Shown: positions 1 through 11,017, counted from the stretch's first letter. The stretch is DNA of 64,000 nucleotides from Hypholoma sublateritium FD-334 SS-4 (GCA_000827495.1 KN817670.1:3667-67666); one strand, 5' to 3'. Numbers and translations are program-made. Notes: a model not told the origin generated them from the letters alone.

Positions 1-1592
1 CGACGCAATCTGGGAACTCTCGAAATGAGAGAAGTCTCCGTGAGTTTGTATTCTTACTTCTCTCTATTATCAACTGACGTCTTTCTAGGGCCCTTTTGAT
101 ATTTGATTCCATGTACTAGTTGTTCTGATTGTCTTGTAATGTACCATATTCTACCAACTGTATATACCTCCATGTTTTTGTGCTCAATGTAATATCAATG
201 ATGTATATATCCTCCCAATTGCTATACGCGATTACNAGATTTCAGAGTGATCTGCTACACGCATATCATCTTGTATAACCATTCTATATCTGCCGAGAAT
301 TCGACACAAAAAACGATGTCAATCTATACCTAAGATATGTAGTATACAGCAGACTGTTACATCCCTACCATCTCCTGTAATTATCTACAATCTTTCTAAC
401 CATTTCATCATTCTAATACTCAGAGTATATTTCTACACAATTTATTATATCAGATTATACATACGATATATGGTACACAGCAGCCCGTCGTATATATATT
501 ATCTACTATCGTTGTGTCCCCTCCTTTGGAATTCAAGACGTGCTGATAATTTCCATATAATGCCCCATAAGCCAGTATATACAACCCTAACACCGCCACC
601 TAGGTGTCGGAGTTGAAACGTGAAAGCATTTTTTCTACCTTTTACTGATGCGGGCCTTCGCAGTCTACTCACATACCACATATCCATGCTTTTTACGAGT
701 CATTAGTATCCAGAACTGCGCAGTTCCCAGCGAATCTCAGCCTAACTGATCGATACATACAACGAACGCCATGCCGTCACTGAGCTACTCACGGCGCAGG
801 TCTCCGGCTCACGTCGTCTGACGTATTTTCAACGGCCCTCAGCATTATGGCGCAGAGGGAAATCTTTCTGGGGAAGAAGTTATCGATTTCTTGTCGCCCT
901 ATCAGCCCTGTTTCTGGATATGCTTGCCTGCTTACTGATAACTGGCTCTATCTTACGTCTCTGGTAAATATGCTCAGGGACCTCTGGCGGACCATGGTTC
1001 AACTCGGGAAGTGAGACCGTTGGGGGGGCTAGCTATCACTGGTGGTCTGGCACTGAGGCTCTCAACTGAGAAAAATGTCAGGGTGTATATATTGAGGCCA
1101 CTGGTCATAGTATGGTCATTGGAGGGCCAGCTGTTTCACGCGCGGGCCCTTGCTCATGACATCTCGATCTCACTTCTGTTGTCCACGCCAGTGGTACCTT
1201 TTCAGGTTGACTACTGTCTACCAGTTTATCCATCAAACTCTGGCAGACTGGAAGATCGTACCTGCCACCTCTCACTGAACATCGTTTAGCATTCTTTGCG
1301 CCCGATTAAAGGTGCGTTCACAGTGCTGAAGAAGCAATACTCGACCCATGTGCATATATACTTATATCCTGTGCAGCTGTCCAATGACTGCACACACAAC
1401 CTTCAGCCGAACGAGAGAAAATCTACAAATTCATTTTGGACAACAGAAACAGAGGTACTTGATTTTTTTTGTATTTAATATGAGAGTGTAACTCACCCGG
1501 AGTCGTTAGTGATCAAGAGAAAGAAAGAAAGATATGAACGACATAGAAAAAACGAAAATCAGTCCGACTGTTGGATCCCCCGGCGCCGGCAT
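1..1592. other. AT-rich intergenic stretch
   Basis: No coding region could be supported. The first 700 bases are strongly AT-rich, with many short TATA/ATAT runs and one ambiguous base near 236. Short open frames at 1011-1289 and 1296-1478 have no recognisable domain, no introns and no codon pattern like the real genes. The right end contains the 3' flank of the minus-strand repeat gene that ends at 1593. Confidence 0.6.
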
Positions 1593-2912
1593 CTAGAGAT
1601 CGTCGTCGAAGTCCTCCGAATCGAAGTCGACATCGTCGAAGGCCTCCATGTCGAAGTCGAAATCGGCATCTTCGTCCGCATCTTCGACACCCTTGTTTTC
1701 TGCGACCTCGACCTCTTCATTCGCCTCCGCTTCTTCATTATCAGCCTCCGCCTCCTCGTCCGCGGCCGCCACTGGCACGACTTCTTCGTTGTTCTGCTCG
1801 ACGTCCTCGGAGTCGCCTTCTTCTGAGCCGTGTTCAACGTCGGCGCGCGCATCTTCGACTTCGCCGAGCTCATTTTCTACCTCGAACGCGTCTTCGTCGG
1901 CGGCTTGGACAGCAAACTGGGCGTCCTGCTCGAACTCAGGGGCAGCGAAGTTTGCGAAGTCGAAGCCCGTAGAGTCTTGGGCGAAGAATTCTTCGGGGCA
2001 GGAGCAGTGGCGACGCCTGCATTTGCAAGGGCAGCGGCAGCGGCGGCGTCTGCATTTGCAGGGGCAGCGGCGGCGAGGGCATCTGCGGCAGCGCGGGCAC
2101 TTTCTGCAGCGGGGGCACTTCCTGCAACGGGGGCACTTCCTGCAACGGGGGCATTTCCTGCAACGAGGACACTTCCTGCATCGTGGGCACTTTCTGCAGC
2201 GGGGGCATCTGCGGCAGCGCGGGCACCTCCTGCATCGCGGGCAACGCCTGCAGCGAGGGCACCGTCTGCAGCGAGGGCAACGCCTGCACGGTGGGCATCT
2301 ACGGCAGGGCGGGCATCTACGGCAGGGCGGGCATCTACGACAGGGTGGGCATCTACGACAGGGTGGCCATCGACAAGGTGGGCATCTGCGGCAAGGCCAA
2401 CGAGGGCATGGGCATGGTCGTGGACATGGCCAACGGGGGCAAGGACAAGGGCGCGGACACGGGCGAGGGCATGGCCAGCGGGGGCAGGGGCAAGGCCGTG
2501 GGCAAGGCCAACGAGGGCATGGGCAGGGTCGGTGGCACGGCCAACGGGGGCACGGGCATGGGCAGCGACGAGGGCATGGGCAGCGGCATGGGCAGCGGCA
2601 GCCGCCGCGCCACATCCCAACAGCAGGCACGGTGTCTTGCTCGTTTGCGTACGCGGGCGCGGTGTCCTCTGAATCGACCGCGATGGGCGCTATCTCGGAC
2701 CAGTCCGTCTCGGGCGTGCTGTCGACCTCCGAGAAGACGACGTTCGCCTCGGTACTGGGCACCGCGAACTCGTTGTTTGAAGCGGCGACGGATAGCTCCT
2801 CGAGGACGTCGTAGATTTCGAGGGCTGCATTAGTCGGTGCTGCGGATACGGCCACTAAACTGGAGGCTAAAAGGAGGAGGGCAGACAATCTGCCCTTCAT
2901 GGTGAAGAGCAT
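1593..2912 (-). CDS. Secreted Cys/Arg/Pro repeat protein (member 1 of a four-gene family)
   Basis: Single-exon gene for 439 aa. The start at 2912 is preferred over an in-frame ATG at 3017 because it begins directly with a signal peptide (MLFTMKGRLSALLLL...VSA, cut near residue 24) and lies 82 bp below a TATA box. Residues 25-104 are acidic and carry the family marks LEIYD, VVF (58-60) and TDW (69-71). Residues 105-305 are a Cys/Arg/Pro array with units such as CPCPRWP, CRRCPPC and CPRCRKC, with Cys often at every third position. The last 134 residues are extremely acidic. Paralogs are at 7818-8603, 9854-10315 and 39480-41363. Function is unknown; metal binding, disulfide cross-linking or a wall/matrix role is inference. 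RR and KR pairs could be Kex2 sites. Confidence 0.8.
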   Translation of the reverse strand: MLFTMKGRLSALLLLASSLVAVSAAPTNAALEIYDVLEELSVAASNNEFAVPSTEANVVFSEVDSTPETDWSEIAPIAVDSEDTAPAYANEQDTVPAVGMWRGGCRCPCRCPCPRRCPCPCPRWPCHRPCPCPRWPCPRPCPCPRWPCPRPCPRPCPCPRWPCPRPCPCPRWPCRRCPPCRWPPCRRCPPCRRCPPCRRCPPCRRCPPCRRCPRCRRCPRCRRCPRCRRCPRCRRCPRCRKCPRCRKCPRCRKCPRCRKCPRCRKCPRCRKCPRCRRCPRRRCPCKCRRRRCRCPCKCRRRHCSCPEEFFAQDSTGFDFANFAAPEFEQDAQFAVQAADEDAFEVENELGEVEDARADVEHGSEEGDSEDVEQNNEEVVPVAAADEEAEADNEEAEANEEVEVAENKGVEDADEDADFDFDMEAFDDVDFDSEDFDDDL

Positions 2913-2936
2913 GGTCGATTCTTGTCGTTCGCTTTG

Positions 2937-2955
2937 CGGACGCGAGAAGTGTCCG
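2937..2955 (-). promoter_or_regulatory. 19-bp near-palindromic element shared with the 41.4-kb paralog
   Basis: The plus strand reads CGGACGCG-N3-AGTGTCCG. The ends CGGAC and GTCCG are inverted copies. The same element, differing only in the three central bases, is at 41398-41416 in front of the largest paralog. Here it lies 25-43 bp upstream of the ATG, between TATA box and start, so it could act in DNA (paired CGG/CCG as for a Zn2Cys6 dimer) or as an mRNA leader hairpin. Confidence 0.5.
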
Positions 2956-2993
2956 AGTACGAATACTGACCGATGTGCTTGTCGCGCCCTACC

Positions 2994-2999
2994 TATATA
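2994..2999 (-). promoter_or_regulatory. TATA box of secreted repeat gene 1
   Basis: TATATA on the minus strand, 82-87 bp upstream of the ATG at 2912. All four family members have a strong TATA box about 50-90 bp upstream of their start, which suggests regulated, high-level expression. Confidence 0.6.
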
Positions 3000-3017
3000 C
3001 GCTTCGGATTGCAGCAT

Positions 3018-4187
3018 GAATAGTTATTGAATAATAATCAAATCAAGCAAGACTTCGAAGGGTGGTGCGTATTTGAAGGCTTGCTGGGAAACATAACATA
3101 CTGGAAAATAATACAACAGGCAAACTCCTATTCGCCTGAACGCATTCGTACTGACATGGATATCTCTCTCCGGTGGTTGAATCAGAGCCGTCTGTAAATT
3201 ATAGATAACTAAATAAACGCAGCAGAGCCATGTCCTCGCAGACAGGACTCGCAAAAGTATATTCCTACAGATTTTTATACGAACTAAATTTATAATGAAT
3301 CAACAATGAATATATGAGGAGAACGGAGTGGTATAACATACTCCCATCGATTATGTGTAGTGCAAGCTGCCAGAATGCAGAGTCTCAATCCACGTTCCAG
3401 TACGCAGTCGCGTACCATTCCAATGGCCCTATATAGAAATTCACCGGCGACTGTATGATACTGTGTATGTTTCCATCGAATAATCTGGCTTGTTCTGTTT
3501 TTTTTTATGGACTCAAGTCTGACACAAGTGGAGATATATCGCTGCGGTGGGGCTGTAAAACTACCTGCGGACATGATGGCAACATTCACCATGACGTAGG
3601 TGCTACAGGGACTATGACAGAAATGATTTTTCAATAACCGCTGCAAAAAGTGCAGGCGAGATGAGAGGGCCACATGTGCCGCTGAGCGGCGCATATCGGA
3701 CACCGTGCTATGTACAAGGCGATTATCGCGCACAATCAAACGTGCGACGCGGCTAAGGTTTAAAGATATCCGTGAGTCTGACGCAGATCTATCACAGGCT
3801 AAGAGAGAAAGGATTTATGACGAGCGCTGGAGCTGAGCGCTGAGTACTGAGTGGTAGGGACAATGAGCGGAATGTCAATACTGGGCGTGTCACTGCGTGT
3901 CGGCAGCGCTCGAATCTCGATAGCTGCTTGCAGAGAAAGTATTCTTATTAGAGTCCTCCAGGTCATTCCTTTATGTAAATTTCCGGGCCAACTTCAAGAC
4001 AAGTGCTAGATACGACAAAGCAACGACAAAGATACGATGCGGGTTTTTTTCTTCACAAGTTCGTCGGTCCGGGATCGGCTCTTTTTGATCCCGGGAGCCG
4101 GATGCCGGCGCACACGTTGACTCATCAGAGTTCGAAGTTCGAACGGAATCTGCTGTGGTCCTCCTGTGATATTTTCTCGCTACATCC
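3018..4187. other. Intergenic, no supported gene
   Basis: Divergent spacer between the minus-strand repeat gene and the plus-strand F-box gene. Short open frames on both strands have no recognisable features. A palindromic doublet (TTCGAAGTTCGAA) lies about 55 bp before the F-box ATG. Confidence 0.5.
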
Positions 4188-5759
4188 ATGTCTGCTGATC
4201 GAGAACTCCGAACCCTGCCCAGTTTCAAGTTACATCCTCCCCTGCTTTGGGAAATATTCTCCATCAACGCACCCTGGGAGACAAGCATGATGAACATCAG
4301 CGATTTCCACCCATTGACTGTTACTCGCCGAACATCGCAGGTTTGTCGAGTGTGGCGCCAAGTTCTGCTGGAATCGCCATCAATATGGGGAAGGTGCTTC
4401 GACTTCGACATGTTCAGTGAGAAGGAGCACGACCAGTGGCGCGATCTCGTGCTGCAGCGGACGGGCCAGTCGCCCCTTGCTGTGATGTTGCATAGGCAGA
4501 AAATGCCACCGGGCGGCCATCTATCGGACTATTTCATGAAGCTTCTGGACGACCAGTGGACACGAATTGGCAAAGTGGACTTGTCATTATGGTTCAACGA
4601 CATACGGATGTGGGAAACGTTTGCGCGTCCCGCAGCAAGCCTGATATTTTTTTCCGTGTCGATGTTCAGCTCTCGTATTAACCTTCCCGCAAACTACCAA
4701 CTATTCTCAAATCACGCACCGTCCCTCATCCAGCTTTCCCTCCCAGCGCAGCAGTTCCAGCTCCAACCAAATGTACAACAGTCTCTGATGTTTAACAGCA
4801 TGCGCCACCTGCAATTATTCCAAGGACAGGGACTGAATGGCATCGATCTACTCGCTGCTCTCCAGGGAATGCCTCTCCTCGAGGTCCTCGAGATGGACAT
4901 CACACGACTGGGAATGGACAACCCAACGGCAACGCGAGATTCCAAAATATCCATGCCTAGATTGAACTCAGTCAGCGTCTGGTCCTCGTCCATCAGCGCA
5001 TTCCCAGCATTCTTAGAGCAACTTGCGCACCCACCTTGCTGCGAACTGTACCTCACATATAGTCTCCTTCTCAATCATCTTCCTAACCCTGAAACGACAA
5101 CAGAATATGCCCAAAGCGTCATCAAACGCTTTCTTGACGTCTCCGCCATGAATCATAGAGAAGTTGAGCTTCTGATGCGCCAGGACGATTTTATTACTAC
5201 TTTCGGCCGGCGCGTCTTCCGTCTCCACATGAAAGGTCATCTTGATGCGGTTAATAGAGTGATATTCGTTGAATTGGTTGATGCTATGGCCGACTTCAAA
5301 AATCTGGACACCGTCAGCGAACTGAAGCTCGACTTGTTCCAGGGCCGTGACAACCCGCCCCCCGAATGTCTACTGGGTCTCTATAGATTATTCCGAGTTA
5401 TGCCTTCAGTCACGAAGCTAATTGCAACTCCTACATCCGTGTCCATGCTAGTGGACCCTCTCCCATTTCCATTGTTAAACATCCTCAAAGTAGAAAGCAT
5501 ATACGCCGCCAGTTCGAGTGACATAGGAGAAAGAATTATACCTTTTATAATATACCGCTATATCATGAAGGCCCCGGTCGGCACTCTAGACCTTACCCAA
5601 AATTGGTTTCCTGGTGATTACCGTGTGCTGGACAAGTTGGCTGGGTTGAAGGTTGTGTGGAATCATCAAGGATCCGCACAGGGAGAGAAGGCGGCAGGGG
5701 AATATATATGCGGAAGTGGGGATACAGAAAAGCTCTTCCTTCATATTAGGCGTCGGTGA
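4188..5759 (+). CDS. F-box-like protein
   Basis: Single-exon gene, 523 aa. Residues about 17-70 form an F-box-like module: LLWEIF at the start, then SQVCRVWRQVLLESPSIW, the usual basidiomycete form of the motif that binds Skp1. The rest is a long leucine-rich region without clear repeats and with few charged clusters. The C-terminal YICGSGDTEKLFL pattern is also present in the F-box proteins near 43-44.6 kb and 50.5-52.2 kb, so all three are one family. The expected role is substrate adaptor in an SCF ubiquitin ligase. The substrate cannot be read from sequence. These families are greatly expanded in agaricomycetes and often lineage-specific. Confidence 0.85.
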   Translation: MSADRELRTLPSFKLHPPLLWEIFSINAPWETSMMNISDFHPLTVTRRTSQVCRVWRQVLLESPSIWGRCFDFDMFSEKEHDQWRDLVLQRTGQSPLAVMLHRQKMPPGGHLSDYFMKLLDDQWTRIGKVDLSLWFNDIRMWETFARPAASLIFFSVSMFSSRINLPANYQLFSNHAPSLIQLSLPAQQFQLQPNVQQSLMFNSMRHLQLFQGQGLNGIDLLAALQGMPLLEVLEMDITRLGMDNPTATRDSKISMPRLNSVSVWSSSISAFPAFLEQLAHPPCCELYLTYSLLLNHLPNPETTTEYAQSVIKRFLDVSAMNHREVELLMRQDDFITTFGRRVFRLHMKGHLDAVNRVIFVELVDAMADFKNLDTVSELKLDLFQGRDNPPPECLLGLYRLFRVMPSVTKLIATPTSVSMLVDPLPFPLLNILKVESIYAASSSDIGERIIPFIIYRYIMKAPVGTLDLTQNWFPGDYRVLDKLAGLKVVWNHQGSAQGEKAAGEYICGSGDTEKLFLHIRRR

Positions 5760-6218
5760 GGAAAAAGTGACTTCGGAAGTTACAATTTGGATCATTAATA
5801 GTCTTTGTGTTCAATTTATTAGTGTAGTTTTAATGTAGATATGTCGTGGCTTTCATCTAAGTCTATCCAATACCCAATTTACGTATACATATGGGCGGCT
5901 CCAATCGTACCCCAGCACCTTTTCACAATTTCTTTTAGTTGTAAATTTCCTTTATATAAAGCACCGCGAGTTTTCTCGAATGGGAATGTCGATAAATTAA
6001 GCACCCGAGCTTACAGATGATATGATGACCGTGCCGGTTACCACGAGGCACAGGACAGGACAAGGCCTGGGACACATGGGACGCGGCCAGGACATGAGTT
6101 GTGTCGTTGTTCTTCTCTACTTCCACAACCTCGTAAGTCGCTACCAAGTCGCTACTGCATCGACACATCATCGTCGGCGTCGGCAATCAAATAAAGAAAT
6201 CTACTGACCAACTTGAAA

Positions 6219-7319
6219 ATGCCATTCCGAGAAAGCTGGTTCTCGCCGTATCCCACGATAGACAGAGGATCCATTGCTGCAAAAGAGGATCTAAAAAATC
6301 TGGACGAGGATATAAGATATCTCGAGGAAATTGTATGTTCCTATTCAATAGTACGGGTGACATACATTGAATCGGACTTGGGCTCAAGTATGAGAATCTT
6401 AAGCAACAGAGAGCTCGAGTACGAGACTTGAAAACGCTGGGTCCTTCGACCGAAGAGACTCAGAACAAGATATACTTCCACTACCTGGATGTAATTCGCA
6501 ATCAACGTCGTGCGGAAGAGGAGGTGAGCATTGTGTGATCTTTTGGCTGTAAAAATCCTAAAACGAACAAGTTACATCAACTGCGAGAGGAACGACTCAA
6601 ACTTGTGATTATTGCTGACCTGGCATATCAGCCGGATAGAAGGGGACACGCATTTCCACATTCCAGCGTTGATAACAAGGCCAAAGTATGTCATCCATAC
6701 GAGTCAGAAAAAATGTCATTACAGGGAGATACTTTTCCAGGAGCTACTTCAGAGACAAAAAGACCGTTTACTGGCAGTCTCTACCGTAGCTTTTTTCGGC
6801 AGCGGTAAGTACATTTTGCGTTGAGCTGTGGCTTGTTGTATCTTCCAGTGAATTTAATGTATTACCTGAGCAGGGATAACGTTCTCAAGTATCATGACTG
6901 GCACCAGGGGATCTATTGGCCTTATGAGTTACTCATGGGCTGCATTCAGCATTTCCTTCACAATCTGCGTGTATTCACAATGGACCAGCCCGGTATTTCC
7001 GGCGTACACTATTGTAGCCTATCCTGACCGTCGAAAACTCAAGAATAATACAATCTACGCGGCAGGCTGCGCCTCGTTTGTCGGGATCATTCTAATGGGC
7101 TTATCAGTCGCCATTCTCAACATAAAACGAGAAGGAGACCCCATTATAGTTGATACGAAGATCAATCCCTCTTGGGCGGGGGTCCTCTCTCTCGCGCCAT
7201 ATATCATCGGATTCACTCATGGCTCAATAACTCTGCTTTTTCATGCTGTCAAGACAGAAAAACAAGCCAGAGCGCGACGGCATTCGGCTCATCGGAACTT
7301 GGAAAGGGAAAACTGGTAA
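6219..7319 (+). CDS. Spliced membrane protein with N-terminal coiled coil, unknown family
   Basis: Five-exon model: 6219-6332, 6389-6523, 6572-6604, 6687-6804 and 6874-7319. Introns are 48-82 nt with GT-AG ends and the joined frame is open for 281 aa. Residues about 20-110 are charged and heptad-like (DEDIRYLEEI, RAEEELHQLREERLKL), predicting a coiled coil. Three or four hydrophobic segments follow (LLAVSTVAFFGSGITF; SYSWAAFSISFTICVY; AGCASFVGIILMGLSVAIL; VLSLAPYIIGFTHGSITLLF). The tail is short and basic. I do not recognise the family. The intron at 6605-6686 is the least certain, but leaving it out shifts the frame. Confidence 0.6.
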
Positions 7320-7817
7320 TGAAAGGTCTTACGTATTCAAATCAATGTCAAGTTGTATCTATCAAAATATCACCTTCAACCCAATTCAATGTTCCAAAAT
7401 AATGCGCACTTTATCTCAGAATTACGTTGGAATTACGAGTAGCTTTTTGCAAGCTTTTTGACTCAGTGGAAGCGGCGGCCCGGGCCCAACCCGAAAGTTC
7501 GAATGGTTCGAATTTTTTACCTCCGACTCAAGAACTTTCCCTTTCACCGCTCTGGGCACAAACGCGTGTACACGACCCACCTTCGTCAGAGACTCTAATA
7601 ACTTGTTCTTCGTGGGTTACTTCTACTGCCACCGCCATGCTCCGACACTATTCAACGACAAATAGTTTTTTCACGTATAGGCTACTGGCTCTCCTGGAGC
7701 TCGTATTTTACTAGGATGTGAAGAGAGGAAAGAAAGAGACAGGTCCAGCCCTACAGATATGGAAGTCGAAATCTACTAGCATTGCTTTCATCGGCTGCCT
7801 CGTACGCGTCGTCCCAT
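7320..7817. other. Convergent intergenic region
   Basis: Holds the 3' ends of the plus-strand membrane-protein gene and the minus-strand repeat gene. A short direct repeat, AGTTCGAATGGTTCGAAT, lies near 7495. No gene is supported. Confidence 0.5.
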
Positions 7818-8603
7818 CTAGAGGTCTTGGGCTACGGCTACGGAAGCCAAGCGGCGGCCACATCCACAGCGACGGCGACACCCTCCGCATCCTCCACAGC
7901 GGGGGCGGCAGCCTCCGCAGCGAGGGCGGCAGCACCCTCCACAGCGAGGACGGCAGCACCCACCGCAGCGAGGGCGGCAGCACCCTCCGCAGCGGCGGCG
8001 GCAACAGCCGCAGTCCTCAGCAGTGGCGCCGTCATCCGCTGCGACGGGAGAGTTGTCCGCACCGAAGCGGCGGCCGCAGCCTCCACATCCTCCACAGCGA
8101 CGGCCACAGCCGCCACATCCTCCACAGCGCGGGCGGCAGCCTCCACAGCGAGGGCGGCAGCATCCGCAGTCCTCGGCAGGGGCGCTGTCTTCCGCCGCGG
8201 TGGGGGAGTTGTCCGCGCCGAAGCGGCGACCGCAGCCTCCGCATCCTCCACAGCGACGGCCACATCCGCCGCATCCTCCACAGCGCGGGCGACAGCCGCC
8301 GCATCCGCCACATCCACCGCAGCGGCGGCGGCACCCGCAGTCCTCGGCGGGGGCGCTGTCTTCAGCCGCGACGACGGGGGAGATGTCGGCCCAGTCGGCC
8401 TCGATGACGTTGTCGTTATCGGCGAAGACGACAGCTGTCTCCTGCTGGGGCGCCATGAACTCGGCGCCGGAGGTCGCAATCTCGTCGATGAAGTCGTAGA
8501 TCTCGAGGCCCGCAGCGGGGGCGGGTGCTGCTGCGGTGGCGACGACAGCACCTGCGAGGACGAGCAGGGCTGCGAATTTGTATTTCATGGTGTTGAAAAG
8601 CAT
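7818..8603 (-). CDS. Secreted Cys/Gly/Arg repeat protein (member 2 of the family)
   Basis: Single-exon gene, 261 aa. Signal peptide MLFNTMKYKFAALLVLAGAVVATAA, then a 60-residue head with LEIYD, VVF at 58-60 and ADW at 69-71, at the same positions as in the 1593-2912 protein. From residue 89 the protein is a Cys array of units such as CGGCGGCGRRC and CCRPRCGG. The linker AAEDSAPAEDCGC occurs three times, dividing the array into modules. It ends in CGCGRRLASVAVAQDL, without the long acidic tail of members 1 and 3. Cys spacing of 3-4 residues resembles fungal metallothionein-like or structural proteins, but no established family is recognised. Metal binding is an inference. Confidence 0.8.
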   Translation of the reverse strand: MLFNTMKYKFAALLVLAGAVVATAAAPAPAAGLEIYDFIDEIATSGAEFMAPQQETAVVFADNDNVIEADWADISPVVAAEDSAPAEDCGCRRRCGGCGGCGGCRPRCGGCGGCGRRCGGCGGCGRRFGADNSPTAAEDSAPAEDCGCCRPRCGGCRPRCGGCGGCGRRCGGCGGCGRRFGADNSPVAADDGATAEDCGCCRRRCGGCCRPRCGGCCRPRCGGCCRPRCGGCRPRCGGCGGCRRRCGCGRRLASVAVAQDL

Positions 8604-8683
8604 CTTGGCTGTTTGTTTATCTGTGCTCAGACGCTTGTTTTGGTCTGGGTGCGGTGATGTCGATTACTGGTCAATGAGCCTGG

Positions 8684-8690
8684 GTTTTAT
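8684..8690 (-). promoter_or_regulatory. TATA box of secreted repeat gene 2
   Basis: TATAAAA on the minus strand, 81-87 bp upstream of the ATG at 8603. Same position as in the other family members. Confidence 0.6.
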
Positions 8691-9853
8691 ACGTCTCCAG
8701 CACCCGTATTCCATGCCACTCCATGGAATGGCTTGTCACACTTCTGGGGCTTCCGTTCAGTCTCTGAAGCTTGAAGGCTCACTTACTGCTATGGCTTTGT
8801 CCTGAACCGTCTGAGCTGATCTGCTTGTGGCAACTGTCCTCTTGAACCCTAACTTTGCACCGACTTGTGGCAAATATACAACGGGAGAATCATGATCGAC
8901 GCTGGGCACAATCATACATCGCGGCGTATCGATAGGGGATTTCTTCATATGCAAGGCGGGTATCCGCCAATCCGGGGATATTGATTTCGAATTTGAAAAT
9001 GCTACAGGATGCGAGGACGAAGCGAATAAAGTTTCGGACGAGCTTTATTCGGACGAACAGCACCTGATTCGTGCAGTATTTACTACTCATGGAAGCCCGC
9101 AGTCAAGCAGAGTTGTTCAATGCGGGCTGTATACGCGAATCATAGCATCAAGATAACGAAATAACCGGTGTGTAATGTACATCTACGGAAACCGGTTCGT
9201 TATATTCCCTTCTCCAATATAGACTCAATCAACTATGAAGCCAAAACCATTCTCAGTAGAGCTACCAGAAATATCACCTCCACTCACGGTGCGTTATGCA
9301 ATTTTGCGGACGTCTTGATTTTTACACAGATCATACACTGGCTGCAGATCATACAGTGGGTACGCGCATGGAAGTGCACAGATATGCCATGCACAAATTC
9401 TCTAGGAAGAATCCTGTATGTCACTGACGGACCGCGAGCGAACGTATATGCCATTATGCGCGGACTGCAATATACACTCGAGTGCGTAGCACCAATAGTC
9501 CGAGTGTTGTACGGATGCGAACGACCTTGAATTACAATCCACTCATGAATGAATAAATTTCTGGTCTAGCTGAGCATCTATTGTGAGTAAATTCTATGTT
9601 GTGATATGTACGCGGTGTCTCTCCGTCCGCGCGACGCCGGGGCGATGTTGATTGCAGCCTTTACAGGTGGGATCTCTTCAGGTCTCCAATGACAAATACC
9701 GGTATCCAGAGCGCAGCAGAAATTTGAGGAATATTGAACGGGACATTGATTTCAGGAGTACTTTTATACATTGAGTAGCAATTTCATATGTAATTCGGAC
9801 ATTGGAAAAAGAAACTGTTCATGTATGTTCATCGTAGAGGAATCAATTAGATG
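8691..9853. other. Intergenic, no supported gene
   Basis: Spacer between two minus-strand repeat genes. It should contain the upstream region of the 7818-8603 gene and the terminator of the 9854-10315 gene. A plus-strand frame at 9168-9530 has no domain, signal or intron support. Confidence 0.5.
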
Positions 9854-9887
9854 TCAAGCCTGGCCGTCCCAGTGGTGGTGGTGATGG

Positions 9888-9918
<31 letters not shown>

Positions 9919-10315
9919 GGTGGTGGTGGTGCCGATGTCGGTGTCGACGATGATGAGGATGATGATGGTGATGGTGGTGGTGATGCCACCAATGATGGTG
10001 ATGGTGAATTGGTGGATGGAAATGGCACGACAGCCATCGGTCTTTATCCATGGCAGGTTTATTGACATCCATTTTATATCCTAGCTGATGATCGTCGTCG
10101 GCTACTGGTATCTCCGTCCATACAGCATCCTCCGCAACACTCTCGATTTTGGAAAAGACAATTGCTACCTGGTCGGCAAGCGCTGGAACAGCGATATTGG
10201 TCTGGGGAGGGCGGTGCATGGCTATGTCTCCGTGTACATTGGGAGATGAGGCCGCTGCAGTACATATAGATGCTGTGGATGCTAGCAAAATATAGTAGAG
10301 TAAGTTGTTCTTCAT
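9854..10315 (-). CDS. Secreted poly-histidine protein (divergent member 4 of the repeat family)
   Basis: Single-exon gene, 153 aa. The signal peptide is MKNNLLYYILLASTASICTA. Residues 48-72 (DQVAIVFSK...DAVWTEIPVADDD) match the VVF...DWxxIxPV segment of the Cys-rich members, with a nearly equal spacing between the motifs (12 versus 11 residues). After HFHPPIH the last 55 residues are almost pure His with a few Arg, Pro and Trp, ending in HWDGQA. The array is coded by a GTG/ATG-type trinucleotide tract, so its length is probably polymorphic. Poly-His suggests binding of Zn, Ni or Cu outside the cell. That is inference from composition. Confidence 0.75.
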
Positions 10316-10377
10316 TGTAGCGAAGATTGCGCGCAGAGATGATGGTTCTTCTGAGAGCGCGTAAAATATCCACGGAT

Positions 10378-10386
10378 TATTATATA
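10378..10386 (-). promoter_or_regulatory. TATA box of poly-His gene
   Basis: TATATAATA on the minus strand, 63-71 bp upstream of the ATG at 10315. Confidence 0.55.
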
Positions 10387-11017
10387 GACTTCGCAGGTAG
10401 CAGGCGAAATACAGGTTCTAACTTCTAGATTGGTGTCTCCTCTGAAGGCTTGCATTCTTGGCCTTCAGACTCCTCAGTGAGAATCGGGAGTAGCAAGTCA
10501 ATGACTTCGTCAATGCGCAAGTATAGCTGCCCGCGACGGCAGCTTGATTGCCATTTGTATTTGGATGCACGAGGCATCCCCACTGAAGACTCCTCTTGAG
10601 CAAATAGGTGATTTACAGTCGATTTGGAAGTTGGTTAATTCTCGCGCCATTTGTGGGTACGTTGGTAACGTACACACTTTCTAATAGACCATAGTAACTC
10701 ACCCACGAATATCATGACAGTCGTTAGGAAAATATCAACTTGGTCGAAAACATTTGGATTATACTATTCTATTCTTCTAAGTAAATTTACTACTAAATAT
10801 TCTGGAGACCCGCCACTGGCATGACACGGACCAGTTTGATCTATTATTAGAAACTACTATTTTTAAGCCTGGAAGACGTGGGCATTGGCATGCGCAGACC
10901 ATGCCAGTGCCAATTAAATGAGCCTATGAATTGGAACGAAAAGGAGTATTTTGATTTGGGTATCCAGAATGGCTGGTGAGCCGGTGTGTATTGCACTAAC
11001 AAATAAGCACAGATATT
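10387..11017. other. Intergenic, no supported gene
   Basis: AT-rich spacer. A short minus frame at 10418-10603 has no recognisable content. Confidence 0.5.

Noticed and set aside
1998..2600. Possible CRISPR-like or satellite array from the regular short repeats
   Set aside because: The units are coding, keep one minus-strand frame through several hundred bases and vary as codons do. There are no unique spacers, and the genome is eukaryotic.
9851..10084. Plus-strand Met/Val-rich frame over the GTG/ATG tract
   Set aside because: It is the antisense of the poly-His gene. The minus strand has signal peptide, family motif and TATA box.
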